A stretch of DNA of 64,000 nucleotides from Undaria pinnatifida. Its lineage: Eukaryota > Sar > Phaeophyceae > Laminariales > Alariaceae. Location of the stretch: contig JABAKD010000001.1 of NCBI GenBank assembly GCA_012845835.1, positions 17,965,090-18,029,089 on the forward strand, given 5' to 3'. Under the pieces are notes generated by a model. That model did no database searches and had not been told where the DNA came from. It saw only the letters and a list, made by a program, of their open reading frames with translations. Shown piece after piece: positions 55,101 through 64,000 of the stretch (position 1 is its first letter; every line of letters starts with the position of its first letter). The position numbers and the translations under genes are program-made.

Positions 55101-58100
55101 GTGTTAGTCCTTTTGACCACTTGCATAAGGTTAACGAACCGCCTACAAACTAAGCCGTATTCCATCTATCTACTACATTCTTCACACCCAAAACCCAATT
55201 TTCATTCAAAACGGAACCGTAAATTCATGAGTAAATCCCATGGCCTAGGTATGTATGTACATTGCTTTGCAAAAAAATAGTCACTTTTATATTCCAGACG
55301 TCTGCGCTTGAGCCACTCCCACGAGCGGCTCTGTTCCTCGTGAACAAAATTACTTTTTGAATCGATTTGTTTGGGGCGCAGCGTAGCTTACCATTCATTT
55401 TTCGGGTTCGCATGGCCAAATTATGACAAGAACAAAACCCAAGCCCCGCAGAGGAACAGAGGGGTCACTCGCGCAAGTGACCTCGAGTCACCGCAAAAGA
55501 AAAGGCCTCCAAAGTGACCCGCCTGCCGCAGCCACACGATGAGGTACAGAATTGCTCTACCGTCTCAGGCGACCGTGCCTTCGCCAGGGGGGGGTGATTT
55601 TTCGGGCGTCTTTTTGCAGTGGCTCGGGTTCACTCGCGCGAGAAACTCTCCCGGTCCGTTGCGGCCGCAGGCTTTCGTGCTGTTTTTTCAAGTATTCGAC
55701 ATGTGTTCGCGATACAATGGCAAGCTACGCTACGCCAAACAAGCTCACATAAAATGGTTTCGTCTCCGTGAGGTATAGGGTCTCTCGAGCGAGTGGCTCA
55801 AACCCAGTAGCAGTGAAAAAGGGGATCCCCCCCCCTAGCTACAGTAGTAGCCATGATCAGGCGTTGTTCATATTGTCTCCACTCTGTTTTGCGCGAGGTA
55901 AACGGAGGGCAGCCTCAAGTGAAGAGCTGCCAGAGATAAACTACTGTAGATGCAACGACGCGTACTGCGGTAGAGGTTGCTCGTTTCGGATGAAACGGTT
56001 TTTTTTTCACCGACGGGGCGCCTTAACCCCAAAATCGTCCGACATTTTGTTTTTTTGTTTTACGATATTTTTCGTTGTATACCTAGGCAATTGGATTGTT
56101 TCTTTGAGAGTGGCACTTATATTTTTCCTCTCAAACCCAATGTTTGGGCTAAGGTATAGAGCTCTTGGAGTGACCGCCCACGCTCATAAAAACGTGGTGC
56201 CGCAGCTCTACCGTAGCATGCGGCCAAGAGTCATCCCACGGTAGGTTAGGGTTGTGAAAATTTGGGGTCAAACGTTTCTGACTGAGCGATTGATGATTGA
56301 TGATTGATGATTGATGATTGATGATTGATGACCTCCTCAAGTATGGAACTATATCGCTTAGTATGATACTTTTGACGGAGCATATTTTATTTCGCAACTA
56401 GCGCATTCGTAGGAACTACTGGTCTCGTTGCAATGGACGAATGCCCTCGAAGTCTTGTTTCGTGTGCGTGAGATGTTGAGCGCCTCATGTGAGGGCCTCA
56501 AAAGCGTCTGCTGCACCCTTAACCTAGCGTGGGATAACTCCAAAACCTCTAGCGTAAGGCGTCAGGACTCTCCCTCTCACCTACTCCCACGGCGAGGACG
56601 GTGATGCCGTTCGCCCTGGCTATGTCCGCCGAGTCCTCGGGCAGATCGCCCACGTTGCTCTCCCCGTCGGTAATCACGATCATAAACGCAGCGCTCGTGT
56701 TAGTCACGGTTAGCAACGCCGTAGCTTCGTCGATACCGGCCGCGGTGTTGGTCCCTCCGCGCGCCTGCACATCCGCGGCCGCAAAGGCGTTGAAATCCTC
56801 TTCGGAGGAGAAAGTGCCCGACGAAACGAGATCACTCGCGAACTGCACGTACGAGGCATTACCCCCGTTATCGAACAGCCCATCGTCGGCAAAAGCCGCG
56901 ACGATCGAAGACGAAAAGTTCTGTTGCGTCAAGAAGTCGTCGGTACTGATGCTTCCGGACCCGTCCAGGACTATGGCAAGGTTAACCTACATCAGGACGG
57001 GGGAAGCGCACAGTTGAGACAGGGGGGGGGGGGGGGAAGAGGTAGATAAGTTGAGACGGAAGGGGGGGAAGAAACGGGTAGTCCACGGAGGAGGCGTCTC
57101 CTGGGTTGGCGAAGAGGTTGAGGTCGGCAGAAAGCCGAGACAATCGCGCAGTGGAAACGTTCTGCTGCCGTACAAGAAACAGCCGTCGTGGTGGTGCTGC
57201 CCAATCTTGTCTAGGACTACACGGCTAGGCGAACCTATAGCAGGGTTTGGAAGAAAGAGCATTTCCAGACCGAAGTGGCTAGGTCGCTAGTTTACCAGAC
57301 AGAGGAAACGGAGAGAAGAATTGAAAATCAATGGAGGGATATAGGCGATCTCTTGAAATCTGACGGCGGGTGGAAACAAGGAGAGCTAGCTTCGTTGGGA
57401 GCAAGGATTCTCGACACGTGACACATGGTACTATTAGTACTATAAATAATGGCACGGTAGAGATTCTCCATTTCGCCCTGCGGGGTTCTTCACTTGAAGA
57501 GCTCTATACCATGCCGAAACATTTATTTTGGAGAAAAAACGAACAATCAACCCAATGAACCATCTCGGGTGTCCTCAGATATAGAACGAAAAAAACGACG
57601 CCGGAGCGAAAACATCTTCCCGAAATGACAGGTTAAAGAATCCTGAAATATATAAAGAGTTTTTTTTTGCCAAAACGTTCCACCTCTATCGTGTAGCGGT
57701 TGTCCCGTCTAAAACGGTGGCCAGGTTAGCCTAGCAAGGAGAGGGGTAGCGCATATGATATTAAATCTAGAATGCGGCGAGGGTAACCCTACAGGGGGGA
57801 GGGGACAGGGCACTTTTGAGGCCGAAGGAGGGGGGGGGGGGTCATTCACATAGCAAGGATGGGGGGGGTAGGAGGATGGAGGATTTGAGATCGAAGGAAG
57901 GATAGGAGAGTACGGTTAATCAATCAGGGGGGGCAGGGGGGAAGGTGATGGTTCAAGACTAAAGGGGACGCGGGTACGGTTGAGGTGGCGCTTTTTTTTT
58001 TCGGGGGGGGGGCGTTTCTGGGTGACGAAGCTCCTTAACCTGTTATTAAAAGTCGTCGGAATAACGTCATTCCTGCTTTTTTATTATTCTTATGTGCACC

Positions 58101-61100
58101 TGGGCCACGGGGTTTGTTCATCGAATTGCACTTTTAGTTTGCTCAAACCCAGTTTTTAGGGTGAGTCTAGCGAGTAGTTTATCAAGCCAAGAACCTTGCA
58201 GCAGGAAAAAAAACGGCGCGCCTCCACCGTAGCGTGTGCCGGAGGGGGGTGGCGAATAGCGGGACTGATATAAAAGGAAGCATGCCGGTGTTTTGTTCAT
58301 CCAACAGGGGGGAGTGAACCGATCGAAGACTTGAGACGAAGGGATGGTTCGGCGGGGTCCCGTTAATCTAACAGCGCGGGAAGCAATGAAGGACGGAACG
58401 TTGTTAACAGCAAGGCTTATCGACCGGTCTAGGATAGTGGTGAGAAGCACATATGACAAGAAGGGTGAAACGCATCCGACAGAGCGGCGCGTGGCATATA
58501 CCAAGCCCGCGGTGGGGACGAGTTCCATCTGAGTCATCCCACGATAGTATCGATAGGGATTGCACATTATTGGCCATAATATGGTGTTTCTGACTTTCTG
58601 GCCTTCTCACCTTCTCACCTTCTGGCCGGTTGAGCTCCTCGACGAGGAAGTACCAGTTGTTGCTGATAGTTTTACGATTTGTTTTTACATGTGCGACGGT
58701 AGAGGTAGCATTTTTCGTCTGAAATGGTTTCTGAATTCATGGGCCTCCTTAACCGAAAATCGTCGGGGGACAAAAAAAATAATAGGCCATTTGTTTTGCA
58801 TGGTTCTCGTCGTGTACCGAGACCACAGGATTTGTCATCCGATCACAGTAGTTAGCTTTCTCCAAATGAGGTTTTGGGAGATGTCTTAACCTCCCAAACC
58901 GAGGAAGTCTCAGCGAAAAAGTAATGAAGAGTCATCCCACGGTAGGGGTTGCACCCAATAGTCCCTGAGTTCCTCACATAAGGAACTCAATATCTCACCC
59001 GAAAAATGACTTCGAAGGCATTCGTTCACAAAACCCGACCAAGCTTCTATGTCTTAGTCCAAAAAATAAAGTACTCGTGTGAATACATCACTGAGCGGCA
59101 GTTCCTCACATGAAGAACTAAATCGCCCAGGGACATTTCGGCGCAGAACTTTAGTGCAACCCCTACCGTGGGATGACTCTGAACCTCTATCGTAGCCCGC
59201 GTCTTTTTTTTTTTTTGGAATCATTAATATCATTGGAATGGTGGTCGGGTTGCGTGAACGAATGTCTTCGAAAAAAAAGTCCATGTAGCGGGTGTGTGGT
59301 GTATCGAGCTAGCTCCTCGTGCTAGGACCTCAGAAAACTCTAGCAGAATCTGCTGCCCCCCCCCCGTCGGATGGCTCGGCTATAACATGTCTACATTCCA
59401 CACTAATTTCAAGTTAGATGTGATGTTCTGAGGCAGGTAACGCATGCCATCACACGGAAGATGTGCACCTAAATTTTTTTCGAAGGCTAGTCACTCGATG
59501 ACCTGTAGACTATATATACCTCAGTCAAACAAACAAGTTGGGGAAATAGCGAGTGTGCAACCCGACGAAACATCCCTTGCGTAGCTTGGTACACGACGCG
59601 CGTCCCATGCGGTATAGAGGTGTCACGTTTTGGGCGTGACGGGGCTCTGTAACGCAAAACGTCACCGGTGGACGTCACTCTTGTTTTTCAACATGATCCT
59701 GATTTTACCTTTCTATGCCACGGGTTTCCTATACGGATAATGTTCGTTTTTTTTCTCAAAATCACTTATTAATAGTTGAGTGAAGTGCAGGACTCATCAA
59801 GCCAACAACCTTGCACGGAAAAAAAAACGCGTGCACCTCTACCGTAGTGTGCCTGTCACACGGCGAAGGATAACACGAACAAGAACGAGCTTCCGACGAC
59901 CAATGCCCGAATGGGTAGGGTGTGACCGTAACTAGGCCAAGTCTGGCGGAAGGCTGTTCTCTCATGGCCGCCGGGGGGGGGGGTCGTTAGTGGATGAGGT
60001 TGCACAAGTCCCACCCTACCCGGGGCGATCACTTCCCGGGTGGCTATCTCCACCGCACCTGATACCCAGGGATCAAGTCGGGTCGATATACCCGCGCATC
60101 CGTATACCACGGCGGCTTGGGCGGCTGTAGTAGTGGTGGTGACGGTCGATATGGACAGCTCCCGCTGCCGTCAACGCGGGAGCAGATGGATACGCCAGCT
60201 AGCGCGCTAGCTAGCGCTGGATTCCGAATACAATCGAATGAAATTGGCACACGACACGTACCTATGAAAAGACGTGGGGAGTGTCGTGAACTTAAGCTTT
60301 ATGTTTGCCCATCCGCCGGAGGATAAAGCAATTGAAAAATAAAAAAAAATGGACGTCATTCAGAACACATCTTAGCCGTTATGTGCTATCTTTTGTCGTA
60401 GCACGCGGCAAGAGTGTTTCGAAAGAGAGTGTTCCGAAAGGGTTTGTCCATCGAGTAGAATTTCCTATTTTAGCTCACAACACCAGGTTTTTCTTGAGGT
60501 ACACTGTTTATAGTTTAAGATATTGTAGCTGTCGCTTAAACGAGCGACAGCTGATAGATGTAACTGTCGTCAGACGTGTGGTCCGCCACCACAGCACTCA
60601 TTTTTCTAGTGACCTGGTCTAAATTCAAGTTAAAGCGTACAAACACACAAACACACGAACTTTTTTTTTCGAGTAGAAGAGCGCTATTACGGGGGAACCG
60701 CAGCTGGGAATTCGAAACTCGCTTCGCTCGAATTATCACAGAGAGATCTTCAAGTCAGGAGTCTCAGGGAAAAAAAAACGTACCTCTACAACCGTAGCAT
60801 GTGTCTTAACGTGTACCATTCCGAAATGGTCGGAATGCCATCATCTTGTTTAGCTGCAAGATACCTTTCGTTTTATAGCTAGGGCATGGGATTGTTCACC
60901 GGGTTGTGGCTTGATTTTTTTTCCCTCGGAATCGTGTTTGTGGAGAAACATTAGTGCACCCCTGCTGCCGTAGCTAGTTAGCGATGTGCCTTGCCCAAAT
61001 GTGTAGTGAGGTGTGATTTCTCCATTGGGCCGAAGCTACGTGCGTACAGAGTCATCCCACTCACTGTAGGGGAAGAGCGCCGTTTTTACTCTACCTGGGG

Positions 61101-63543
61101 TGATCCAGTTGCACTCACTACCAAACCACTTCCTTACTGTGGTCGATAAATTGGCACAGCGTAGCTTGCCAATGCCACCAGGTGAATTGCATTGCGGATT
61201 CATATCGAAAAGTTAAAAGAGCACAAAATCTTGAGACCGAGAAAAGCACGCAGGGGGGTCACTCGCGCGAGTATTCCCGACCCACCGCTAACAAAGCTCC
61301 CCCCCCACAATATATGGATATTGGACCGACGCTGTAAAACATTATATGTATATTGGGGTTGACGTTGGTTGGCAACGACGATGTAAAACATGCCAGTCAC
61401 CGCGCGAGCTAGACAACCAGGGTGCCGTTTTGGGGGGGGGGGGCGGTCACCATGATGGTCATTGAGTTAGATCATATTGTGCGGGGTGGAGAACCCTAAC
61501 TCTGCACAAGGGGAATGATCGCATCGCGTAGCGTGAATACGGTAAGGCACCCACGAGGCAGTTACACATAGCAATACCAATTGCTGTCTCTGAAGTGGCC
61601 ACACCAGAAAGCAAAGTAAAACTAATTGGCGCTGTCATCCTTGAGCAAAAAAGTAGGTACTTCGGCGTCCGTCTTACGAGCGGTTCTCGGAAGGATGCAG
61701 TTCACCTTTCATGCGACTTGCCGAACGCCTCACGGCGCGTCTCTCTTGGTGCAAGCAATGGCTGCCTGGTTGGTGAACACCCGACGATGCGAGGGTCTAC
61801 GGCCATACGACTACGGCCATGCACAAACTGAGTAATCCCCCCCCCCCCTCCCCTGGTCTTTCGGAGAGGTAGAAATGGTCATCGATCCATTCGAACGTGA
61901 TGAGTGGCCAATGGTCACATGACTAAGGCAAGCCGCAAAAGAGTACGCCCCCCTTAACCTTCCCCCCCACACCCTCGACCGTAGCCTTTGTTCACAAGAC
62001 GGGACGTGTTTGCCGCTACCGTGGTCGGTCGGCCCTTCGAGGACAAAAAACACATGGAGGCCGTATCATACGGAAACGATCGACACACGACGCGTATGAA
62101 AATACGTGGAAGTGTGGTGAGCTAAAGCTTCATTTTTCCCCATCCGCCGGAGGATGAAAAAAAAAAAAAAAAAAAAAAAGAAAGATGACACCAGGCGATA
62201 TAAGCTACCACTACGAAAATAACTGATCAGAACTCTCATCCGCCGTCAAAATAATGAGAGGGGGGAAGATAATACAGGATGAGGTGCTTCTCGTTTCAGC
62301 TATCAAACGCTGCGAGAGGCAAAGCCAGTACATGAACACAACGTGAAACGTGCTTTTCGATAGAGTTAGCACTTTTTGGCTACCCTAACTCTTGAGTGAC
62401 GGGAAAAAAATTAACCCAAAATGGTCGGAATGCTATCATTCTTGATTTGGAACATTTTGTTTCATGTCTACTTGGGCCATGGATAGGTTTGCTCGCGTTG
62501 GGTTGATTGAGTCGTTTTTCGGTAACCCTCCCAACCGTTCTACAACGAAATCGCCGATTTTGAAACCAGCTCCAGGCCGTCTAGTCTCCTGAAATACGGT
62601 GACCCTTGCCACACCGACGCCATCGTTCGATAGTACCACTAGGCCTTTGCAATCAAGAAAGTATAGTGAGAAGTTTGTTTTCATAGCACCCTCCCTCGTG
62701 TCGAGCACCCATGAAACGTTCGTTAAAGAATACCGCTGGTTTTGTCGGGGGCTATCGTGGAATCAGTCGGTTGTAGTTTCAGTTTAGTCCAAACCCTTTT
62801 TAGCGTGATGTCCATTGAGCTCCTCCAGTTAGCACCTTAAGAAAACAAAACGCGATGTCACCTCTACCGTAGCATTAGGTGTCAGCTACAGTATGTACCC
62901 CATCAAATATGCACTATTCACCGTGCGTTCCCGCCGCCGTGGGGGTCGCAATTCCAAGCAAGCCTCGTTACAAGAAAACGACGAACGGCTACATAAGCTA
63001 GTATATAACAGTCCTAATTAGTGTTCCCCTTACAAGTCAGCTAAGGAAGCAACACCCCGCGTAGCAAGTGCTCCCCTCCTGTCGGCTGTCAAAGCAGAAA
63101 ACACTCAATGTTCCTCTTACAAGTCAACTAGGACAGCAACACTCCGCGAAAGAGAATGCTCCTGCCTTATCGGCTGTCAAAGCAAGAAACACTCAACCAT
63201 GTTCCCCTTACAAGTCAGCTAGGAAAGCAACACTCTGCGTAAGTGCACCCCTCTTATTAACCAGCTGTCAAAGAATGCAACACTCTCGCGCCATGCCAGC
63301 CGAGTAACCCCCACCCAGCCGTGGGGTATGAGTTATCAAAGCAGCAGAGTCGACACTCACAGTGTTTTCAGCCACCAAGGTAACCCCTTCCAGAGTGAAT
63401 TCCAAGGCAGCCTCGTCGCACGGATCGGATGTGAGGCTGAGGCTCGTGGTCGTGTCGTTGATGAGCATAACGCAGGACTGGCTGGTGACGCCGACCACAC
63501 TCAACGCGCTCAGCGCGCCGGCCAGCGCAATCTTGAACAACAT
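51525..63543 (-). CDS. Gene A: secreted VWA-domain, Ser/Pro/Thr-rich protein (4-exon model)
   Basis: The proposed model joins 63543-63361, 56986-56581, 53485-53399 and 52141-51525, giving about 430 residues. Residues 1-22 look like a signal peptide (MLFKIALAGALSALSVVGVT). A VWA domain spans about 62-240 and keeps the full metal-ion-dependent adhesion site: DGSGS near residue 69, the Thr in GGTNTAAG, and the Asp in VITDGES. A Ser/Pro/Thr repeat tail covers about 335-430. Donors are GTGAGT, GTGAGA and GTAAGG, and acceptors are TAG, CAG and CAG. Junction phases are 0, 1 and 1, and each agrees on both sides. Exons 2 to 4 are firm because the VWA fold continues across them (AVGVG, then PSVNFEEL, then VTDFDSLDAALSDVI). 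Joining exon 1 rests only on strand, phase and order, and extra exons may lie in the 6.4-kb first intron. The protein probably binds extracellular matrix or cell-wall ligands; this is inferred from the family. Confidence 0.66.
52523..52775 (-). mobile_element. MITE2 copy in gene A intron 3
   Basis: GACGCGTGCTACCATAGAGG, CCCAAAAAACTGGTTTGAAG, GACGATTTTGGGTTAAGGAG, ATACCTCTATCGTGGCACGC. Confidence 0.72.
52798..52850 (-). pseudogene. Decayed copy of gene A exon 3 inside intron 3
   Basis: Minus-strand sequence here reads GIRGNESNVFGVADFDVL, matching exon 3 (GIGGNESNVFSVTDFDSL). The start of the exon and the donor are missing. The fragment is sandwiched between a MITE2 copy (52523-52775) and a 12-bp repeat array plus another MITE2 copy, so transposon activity may have copied or trapped it. 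Confidence 0.7.
52858..52968. repeat. 12-bp minisatellite (AATGGTCATGAT)
   Basis: About eight units lie between an exon-3 relic and a MITE2 copy. Confidence 0.92.
52966..53212 (-). mobile_element. MITE2 copy next to gene A exon 3
   Basis: ACACGTGCTACGGTGAAGGT to CCCCTATCGTAGGACGCGTC. Confidence 0.68.
53399..53485 (-). CDS. Gene A exon 3: C-terminal part of VWA domain
   Basis: An 87-nt exon lies between a GGGGCAG acceptor and a GTAAGG donor. It encodes PSVNFEELVGIGG and then NESNVFSVTDFDSLD. This is the usual end of a VWA domain: after the G-V-G strand, a helix followed by the 'SNVF.V.DFD.L' strand. Its phase (2 nt, then 28 codons, then 1 nt) fits exon 2 upstream and exon 4 downstream. It is short and easy for gene finders to miss. 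Confidence 0.82.
53500..54325. other. Unassigned part of gene A intron 2
   Basis: No repeat or gene was recognised. Confidence 0.35.
54332..54885 (+). mobile_element. MITE2 carrying a long internal 10-bp array
   Basis: The left end GCTACGATCGAGGTGCATCA and right end CCCCTCTACCATAGCATG bracket a MITE2 body. Its centre-right holds the TAGCATAGCG array (54513-54811). Confidence 0.75.
54513..54811. repeat. TAGCATAGCG minisatellite
   Basis: About 26 near-perfect 10-bp units, ending in the 5-bp variant (TAGCA)n. All three minus frames are open and give false Tyr/Ala/Met/Leu-rich proteins. Confidence 0.96.
54900..55265. other. Unassigned part of gene A intron 2
   Basis: MITE2 words near 55190-55250 (CCCAATTTTCATTCAAAACG, AAATCCCATGGCCTAGGTAT) show a half element. 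No gene was seen. Confidence 0.4.
55270..55538 (-). mobile_element. MITE1, copy f
   Basis: GAGCCACTCCCACGAGCGGC and GTCACTCGCGCAAGTGACC, with a CCGCCTGCCGCAGCC end. The left end is degraded. Confidence 0.65.
55565..55858 (+). mobile_element. MITE1, copy g
   Basis: CAGGCGACCGTGCCTTCGCC to CTACAGTAGTAGCCATG, with TTCACTCGCGCGAGAAAC and CTCTCGAGCGAGTGGC inside. Confidence 0.65.
55960..56224 (+). mobile_element. MITE2 copy
   Basis: GACGCGTACTGCGGTAGAGG, CCCCAAAATCGTCCGACATT, TATACCTAGGCAATTGGATT, AGCTCTACCGTAGCATGCGG. Confidence 0.75.
56281..56331. repeat. (GATTGAT) microsatellite
   Basis: TGATTGATGATTGATGATTG repeated for about 50 bp. Confidence 0.9.
56581..56986 (-). CDS. Gene A exon 2: main part of VWA domain
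   Basis: A 406-nt exon follows a strong pyrimidine tract and a TAG acceptor (56989-56987). It opens VNLAIVLDGSGSIS, the first strand and metal-binding loop of a VWA domain. GGTNTAAGIDEA supplies the conserved Thr and FMIVITDGESN the conserved Asp, so the metal site is complete. The exon ends in phase 1 at a GTGAGA donor (56580-56575). Without splicing, the frame runs on only to ...RESPDALR and a stop, cutting the last helix and strand off the domain. Confidence 0.85.
57000..57440. other. Gene A intron 1, acceptor-side pyrimidine tract
   Basis: 57017-57070 is the C/T-rich tract on the minus strand that precedes the exon 2 acceptor. The rest is unassigned. Confidence 0.5.
57450..57705 (-). mobile_element. 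MITE2 copy
   Basis: GGCACGGTAGAGATTCTCCA, CTTCACTTGAAGAGCTCTAT, AATGACAGGTTAAAGAATCC, CCACCTCTATCGTGTAGCGG. Confidence 0.65.
57706..57984. other. G-rich unassigned segment
   Basis: Contains GGAGGGGGGGGGGGGTC and AAGGAGGGG-type words. No gene. Confidence 0.4.
57985..58240 (+). mobile_element. MITE2 copy
   Basis: TGAGGTGGCGCTTTT, CCTTAACCTGTTATTAAAAG, GGGCCACGGGGTTTGTTCAT, CGCCTCCACCGTAGCGTG. Confidence 0.65.
58683..59203 (+). mobile_element. MITE2 interrupted by MITE3
   Basis: MITE2 body words (TTTCTGAATTCATGGGCCTC, GTTCTCGTCGTGTACCGAGA, CCAAATGAGGTTTTGGGAGA) run to 58927. The remaining end ACCTCTATCGTAGCCCGCGT appears at 59182, after MITE3. Confidence 0.75.
58928..59180 (+). mobile_element. 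MITE3, nested reference copy
   Basis: Perfect inverted ends of at least 26 bp begin GAGTCATCCCACGGTAGGGG on each strand. Length is about 253 bp, with no ORF. Confidence 0.85.
59605..59852 (+). mobile_element. MITE2 copy
   Basis: CCATGCGGTATAGAGGTGTC to GTGCACCTCTACCGTAGTGT. Confidence 0.7.
59940..60350 (+). mobile_element. SR structured retroposon, long copy 2
   Basis: Starts CTGGCGGAAGGCTGTTCTCT and shares all stem-forming blocks with 33140-33510: GGTTGCACAAGTCCCAC, CGGGGCGATCACTTCCCGGG, AGCTCCCGCTGCCGTCAACG followed by CGGGAGC, and ATCCGCCGGAGGATAAAG. Several substitutions differ between the copies while stems can still form, so an RNA structure may be conserved. Confidence 0.72.
60397..60805 (+). 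mobile_element. MITE2, enlarged copy
   Basis: The right end GTACCTCTACAACCGTAGCA and the left word CGTAGCACGCGGCAAGAG bracket a longer, partly unrelated interior, including a perfect TGTCGCTTAAACGAGCGACA inverted repeat (60530-60551). Confidence 0.5.
60810..60985 (+). mobile_element. MITE2 fragment
   Basis: GGTCGGAATGCCATCATCTT, CTAGGGCATGGGATTGTTCA, GTGCACCCCTGCTGCCGTAG. Confidence 0.55.
61060..61310 (-). mobile_element. MITE1, decayed copy h
   Basis: AATTGGCACAGCGTAGCTTG, GCATTGCGGATTCATATCG, GTCACTCGCGCGAGTATTC. Confidence 0.55.
61311..62080. other. Unassigned part of gene A intron 1
   Basis: G and C runs at 61432-61443 and 61839-61848. No gene was recognised. Confidence 0.35.
62083..62182 (+). 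mobile_element. SR retroposon, 5'-truncated copy
   Basis: CGACACACGACGCGTATGAA, ATCCGCCGGAGGATG and a 23-base A run. Confidence 0.75.
62340..62878. mobile_element. MITE2 with an internal 'GVGVA' module
   Basis: MITE2 halves (62360-62510 and 62765-62878, ending ACCTCTACCGTAGCAT) flank about 245 bp encoding on the minus strand VGVARVTVFQETRRPGAGFK and IGDFVVERLGG. The module is thus carried by, or inserted in, a MITE2. Confidence 0.6.
63023..63290. repeat. Minisatellite of about 89 bp, three units
   Basis: Units begin at GTTCCCCTTACAAGTCAGCT (63023), 63110 and 63201, directly beyond exon 1 of gene A in intron 1. Confidence 0.85.
63361..63543 (-). CDS. Gene A exon 1: signal-peptide exon
   Basis: The ATG at 63543-63541 opens 61 codons that end exactly at a GTGAGT donor (63360-63355), phase 0. 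The first 22 residues form a hydrophobic leader ending VTSQ, followed by a secreted-type segment with two Cys residues (SCVMLIND, DPCDEAAL). Reading past the donor adds about 30 low-complexity residues and a stop, which supports splicing. It may instead start a separate secreted-protein gene whose later exons I have not found. Confidence 0.6.
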
Positions 63544-63635
63544 CGTGAGCGAAGCTCCAGCAAACCGAAAGTTGCGCTACCTTTTGTTTGGCCTGTGCGC
63601 GGTGTTGTTGGTTGGGCGTGGAGTGGGGTTGTCGT

Positions 63636-63675
63636 GCTGGTGGTGGTGGTGGTGGTGGTGGTGGTGGTGGTGGTG
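63636..63675. repeat. (GGT)n microsatellite upstream of gene A
   Basis: About 13 GGT units lie 95 bp upstream of the exon 1 ATG, in the presumed 5' untranslated or promoter region. Confidence 0.92.
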
Positions 63676-64000
63676 TATGTAAGAGTGTGTGCGAGGGAGG
63701 TGGGGAGTAAGGCCGTGATCCAAGCGGCGAGAATGCCTAAAGAGCATGATGTGGTAAAGGCATGATGTGATATAGAGCATCATACGTGCGGTAAGCGCTT
63801 GATGGGGTAAGCGTACCATGCGGTTGAGCGCGCGATGCCCCACGAAAGCATCAACCGGAGAATCCATGGGATATGTATACTACCTCCGCTGTGATTGGAT
63901 TGTGGTGGACACACCCATAATAGGATAACTCTCGCGAGGAGCAACCCGATGCACGCCAACGTTCATAATGGGAGATTCCTCGCGGGTAAGTGCATTGGTC

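Overview
This is a eukaryotic nuclear window that is poor in genes and packed with repeats. The two genes I can rebuild are both on the minus strand. Their short exons are separated by kilobase-scale introns filled with transposon debris. The host is inferred, not proven. An extracellular von Willebrand A (VWA) domain followed by Ser-Pro-Thr repeats (PTDAPT/SPTD style), abundant MITEs, a tyrosine-recombinase retrotransposon and short TTAGGG-like motifs would all suit a photosynthetic stramenopile such as a brown alga.

Gene A (63543 down to 51525, minus) is assembled from four exons whose reading phases agree at every junction: a signal-peptide exon, two exons that together make one complete VWA domain with an intact metal site, and a Ser/Pro/Thr-rich terminal exon. 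It predicts a secreted or wall-associated protein of about 430 residues. Gene B (29378 down to 16404, minus) has four exons (183, 102, 158 and 346 nt) whose phases also chain perfectly. It predicts an acidic, helical protein of 262 residues with an N-myristoylation-type start (MGQSTSK). I cannot name its function. Both genes have decayed exon copies nearby: an exon-3 copy in an intron of gene A, two exon-2-like copies in intron 1 of gene B, and pseudo-exons of gene B at 815-1160 and 9092-9195.

Layout. 1-1245: segmental duplicate of 15618-16842, carrying a pseudo-exon. 1585-7814: a complete but decayed DIRS-order (PAT/Ngaro-type) retrotransposon with split direct repeats A1-B1-A2-B2; a related unoccupied site at 17767-17880 fixes its ends. 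7.8-16 kb: G-homopolymer-bearing repeats (family R3), duplicated blocks, minisatellites and a Gln/Ala-rich element. 16.4-29.4 kb: gene B with introns full of MITEs, R3, R4 and a tRNA-derived SINE. 30-43 kb: nested MITEs, SINEs, a structured poly(A)-tailed retroposon, and families R4 and R5. 38.5-39.9 and 43.9-46.4 kb: two very large homopyrimidine tracts, each beginning at the same point of family R4. 46.4-46.8 kb: a LINE ORF2 tail. 48-51 kb: a tandem duplication and unassigned DNA. 51.5-63.5 kb: gene A, with introns made largely of two MITE families, one copy carrying a long 10-bp array.

Family names (MITE1, MITE2, MITE3, R3, R4, R5, SINE-t, SR) are labels made for this report from similarity within the window. 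They are not database names.
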